From positions 1 to 5,903 of the forward strand of contig JAAZLF010000597.1 of assembly GCA_012799425.1 (NCBI GenBank): a stretch of DNA of 5,903 bases. Direction: 5' to 3'. Shown one piece after another: positions 4,523 to 5,903 of the stretch (its first letter is position 1; each line of letters opens with the position of its first letter). Source of the DNA: Actinomycetales bacterium. Lineage in GTDB: Bacteria; Actinomycetota; Actinomycetes; Actinomycetales; Dermabacteraceae. The notes under the pieces were generated by a model. The model saw nothing but the letters and a program-made list of their open reading frames with translations. It ran no database searches and was not told where the DNA came from. Made by a program: the position numbers and the translations under genes.

Positions 4523-5590
4523 ATGATTCTGACCGGTCTCCTCCTCGGCGCCGTGCTCGGCTACGTGCTGCAGCGCTCGCGGTTCTGCGTCACCGGCGCG
4601 TTCCGCGACCTGTACATGACCCGCTCGATGCGCTACTTCACCCCCTTCCTCCTCGCCATCGCGATCCAGGCGATCGGCGTCGCCGCTCTCACCGGCGCAG
4701 GCGTCCTCGCCCCCGAGGCCGCCGGCTTCGCGCCGCTCGCCGTGATCGGCGGCGGCCTGCTGTTCGGCGTCGGCATCATCATGGCCGGCGGCTGCGCGAC
4801 CGGCACCTACTACCGCGCCGGCGAGGGCCTCATCGGCTCCTGGGTGGCGCTGATCTTCTACGCCCTGCTCGCTGCGGTGATGAAGTACGGGCCGCTGGGC
4901 AGCTTCACCGAGGCCGCCCGCTCCCGCACTGTCGGCCACTCCACCATCCAGGAGACCCTGGGCGTGAGCGTCTGGGTGCCCACCATCCTGTTCTCCGCAC
5001 TGGTCGCCGTGCTCGTGGTGCGCCAGGTGCGCAAGAGCGCGGGCCGCACAGTGGTGCGCCTGCCCGCCCGGCGCAGCGGCATCGGCCACTACCTCGCCGA
5101 CGTGGCCTGGAACCCCTGGGTGGGCGGGATCCTGCTGGGCCTGCTCGCGATCGCCGCCTGGGTGCTCTCGACCGCCTCCGGGCGCAACGGCGGCCTGGGC
5201 ATCACCACCCCGTCGGCCAAGATCGTGACCTTCCTGACCACCGGCGATGTCACCCTCGTGGACTGGTCGGTGATGCTCGTGCTCGGCATCCTCGTCGGCT
5301 CCTTCATCGCCGCGAAGCTCTCCGGCGAGTTCCGCTGGCGGGTGCCGGACGCGGCCACGATCCTGCGCAGCGCCGGCGGCGGCGTGACCATGGGCGTGGG
5401 CGCTGCGCTCGCCGGCGGCTGCACCATCGGCAACTCACTGGTGGAGACCAGCCTGTTCAGCTACCAGGGCTGGGTCTCCTTCGCCGCGATCATGCTCGGC
5501 ACCTGGGCAGCGGCCTGGTTCTTCCTGGTGCGCCCGCAGAAGGCCGCCGCGAAGAACCGCCCCGCCCCCGCCCTCAGCCCGGCCGCCTGA
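4523..5590 (+). CDS. yeeE: YeeE/TsuA thiosulfate transporter
   Basis: This 355-aa integral membrane protein of the YeeE/YedE family brings thiosulfate into the cell as a sulfur source, chiefly for cysteine synthesis. Its sequence follows E. coli YeeE closely. It has exactly three cysteines: C22 in R-S-R-F-C, C91 in M-A-G-G-C-A-T-G-T, and C300 in L-A-G-G-C-T-I-G-N. These correspond to the three conserved cysteines that line the substrate path of the crystallised Spirochaeta TsuA. The two G-G-C motifs follow matching G-G-G-x-x-x-G-V-G helices, showing the internal pseudo-repeat of the family. Hydrophobic segments run throughout, with a basic loop at about 167-185 and a charged Ala/Pro-rich tail. 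Length is normal. The ATG sits just behind the operator region with no clear ribosome site. yeeD follows after 38 nt, and the two are expected to work as a pair. Confidence 0.95.
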   Translation: MILTGLLLGAVLGYVLQRSRFCVTGAFRDLYMTRSMRYFTPFLLAIAIQAIGVAALTGAGVLAPEAAGFAPLAVIGGGLLFGVGIIMAGGCATGTYYRAGEGLIGSWVALIFYALLAAVMKYGPLGSFTEAARSRTVGHSTIQETLGVSVWVPTILFSALVAVLVVRQVRKSAGRTVVRLPARRSGIGHYLADVAWNPWVGGILLGLLAIAAWVLSTASGRNGGLGITTPSAKIVTFLTTGDVTLVDWSVMLVLGILVGSFIAAKLSGEFRWRVPDAATILRSAGGGVTMGVGAALAGGCTIGNSLVETSLFSYQGWVSFAAIMLGTWAAAWFFLVRPQKAAAKNRPAPALSPAA

Positions 5591-5597
5591 GCGGCCG
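5580..5597 (+). other. hairpin on the yeeE stop codon
   Basis: CGGCCGC-CTGA-GCGGCCG is a perfect 7-bp GC stem whose 4-nt loop contains the TGA stop of yeeE. It lies between the two co-transcribed genes and could stabilise the upstream message, or lower read-through into yeeD. No T-tract follows, so full termination is unlikely. Confidence 0.4.
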
Positions 5598-5628
5598 CAC
5601 CCTCGACCCCACTTCCGGAAGGACCCTC

Positions 5629-5859
5629 ATGCCTGCCTACACCCTCGAGACCAACGGCGCCGTGTGCCCGTTCCCGCTGATCGACGCGAAGAACGCGATG
5701 CAGCAGCTGAACACCGGCGATGACCTGATCATCGGATTCGACTGCACTCAGGCCACCGACTCCCTGCCCCAGTGGGCCGCCGACGACGGCCATGAGGTCG
5801 TCGCGTTCGACCGCACCGGTGAGGCGGGCTGGACGATCACCGTGCGCAAGGGGGCCTGA
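5629..5859 (+). CDS. yeeD: YeeD/TsuB, TusA-family thiol protein for thiosulfate use
   Basis: This 76-aa soluble protein of the TusA/SirA fold acts on the cytoplasmic side of YeeE, where E. coli YeeD supports thiosulfate uptake and breaks thiosulfate down through a reactive cysteine. The sequence shows the family motif C13-P-F-P16 at the start of helix 1, then G-D-D-L-I-I, the segment D-C39-T-Q-A-T-D and P-Q-W-A-A-D-D-G-H, and a closing W-T-I-T-V-R-K strand. C13-P-F-P-L-I and F-D-C-T-Q-A-T are as in E. coli YeeD and unlike classical TusA (C-P-E-P), so this is the uptake partner rather than the tRNA-thiolation protein. Length matches YeeD. The ATG has GGAAGGA 5 nt upstream. It is second in the yeeE operon. 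Confidence 0.93.
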   Translation: MPAYTLETNGAVCPFPLIDAKNAMQQLNTGDDLIIGFDCTQATDSLPQWAADDGHEVVAFDRTGEAGWTITVRKGA

Positions 5860-5885
5860 CCCCGCTGAGGCGCCGCGGGCGGCCC

Positions 5886-5903
5886 GGGACCCTGCGAGGT
5901 CCC
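5886..5903 (+). terminator. hairpin behind yeeD, cut by the window edge
   Basis: GGGACC-CTGCGA-GGTCCC is a perfect 6-bp stem with a 6-nt loop, 26 nt after the yeeD stop. The stem reaches the last base of the window and may be longer. It is the best candidate terminator of the yeeE-yeeD operon. Confidence 0.4.

Overview
The window is GC-rich (very roughly 70 %). Codon third positions are strongly G/C, 4-bp or 1-bp gene overlaps are common, and there is a Ser/Thr kinase with an extracytoplasmic domain and a lipoprotein followed by a secreted OmpA-like protein. Together these suggest a high-GC actinobacterium, most likely of the Micrococcales (Brachybacterium or a relative). The genus is inference.

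Minus-strand block (41-3487): four genes run right to left. They encode an ECF-type sigma factor, a membrane Ser/Thr kinase whose start codon overlaps the sigma stop by one base, a lipoprotein 122 nt further on, and a secreted OmpA-domain protein overlapping the lipoprotein stop by 4 bp. No anti-sigma gene is visible, so the kinase is the natural candidate to control the sigma factor. The kinase carries an Ig/PKD-like domain outside the membrane. The two exported proteins are the nearest candidate targets or partners, suggesting a cell-envelope sensing module. The regulatory logic is inferred from gene order.

Central region (3488-4522): a 318-nt divergent spacer holds a 101-bp degenerate array of 8-9 bp units. 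A 105-aa hydrophilic protein of unknown function follows on the plus strand, with a hairpin terminator behind it. The next 399-nt spacer contains a 78-bp imperfect palindrome. Directly beyond it lies an array of 22-bp and longer repeat units, which share sequence with the right arm of the palindrome. This is the least explained DNA of the window.

Plus-strand block (4523-5859): a yeeE-yeeD pair encodes a thiosulfate-importing membrane channel protein and its TusA-like thiol partner. A clean 7-bp inverted repeat overlaps the likely promoter and looks like a repressor operator. Short hairpins sit on the yeeE stop codon and behind yeeD, the latter cut by the window edge.
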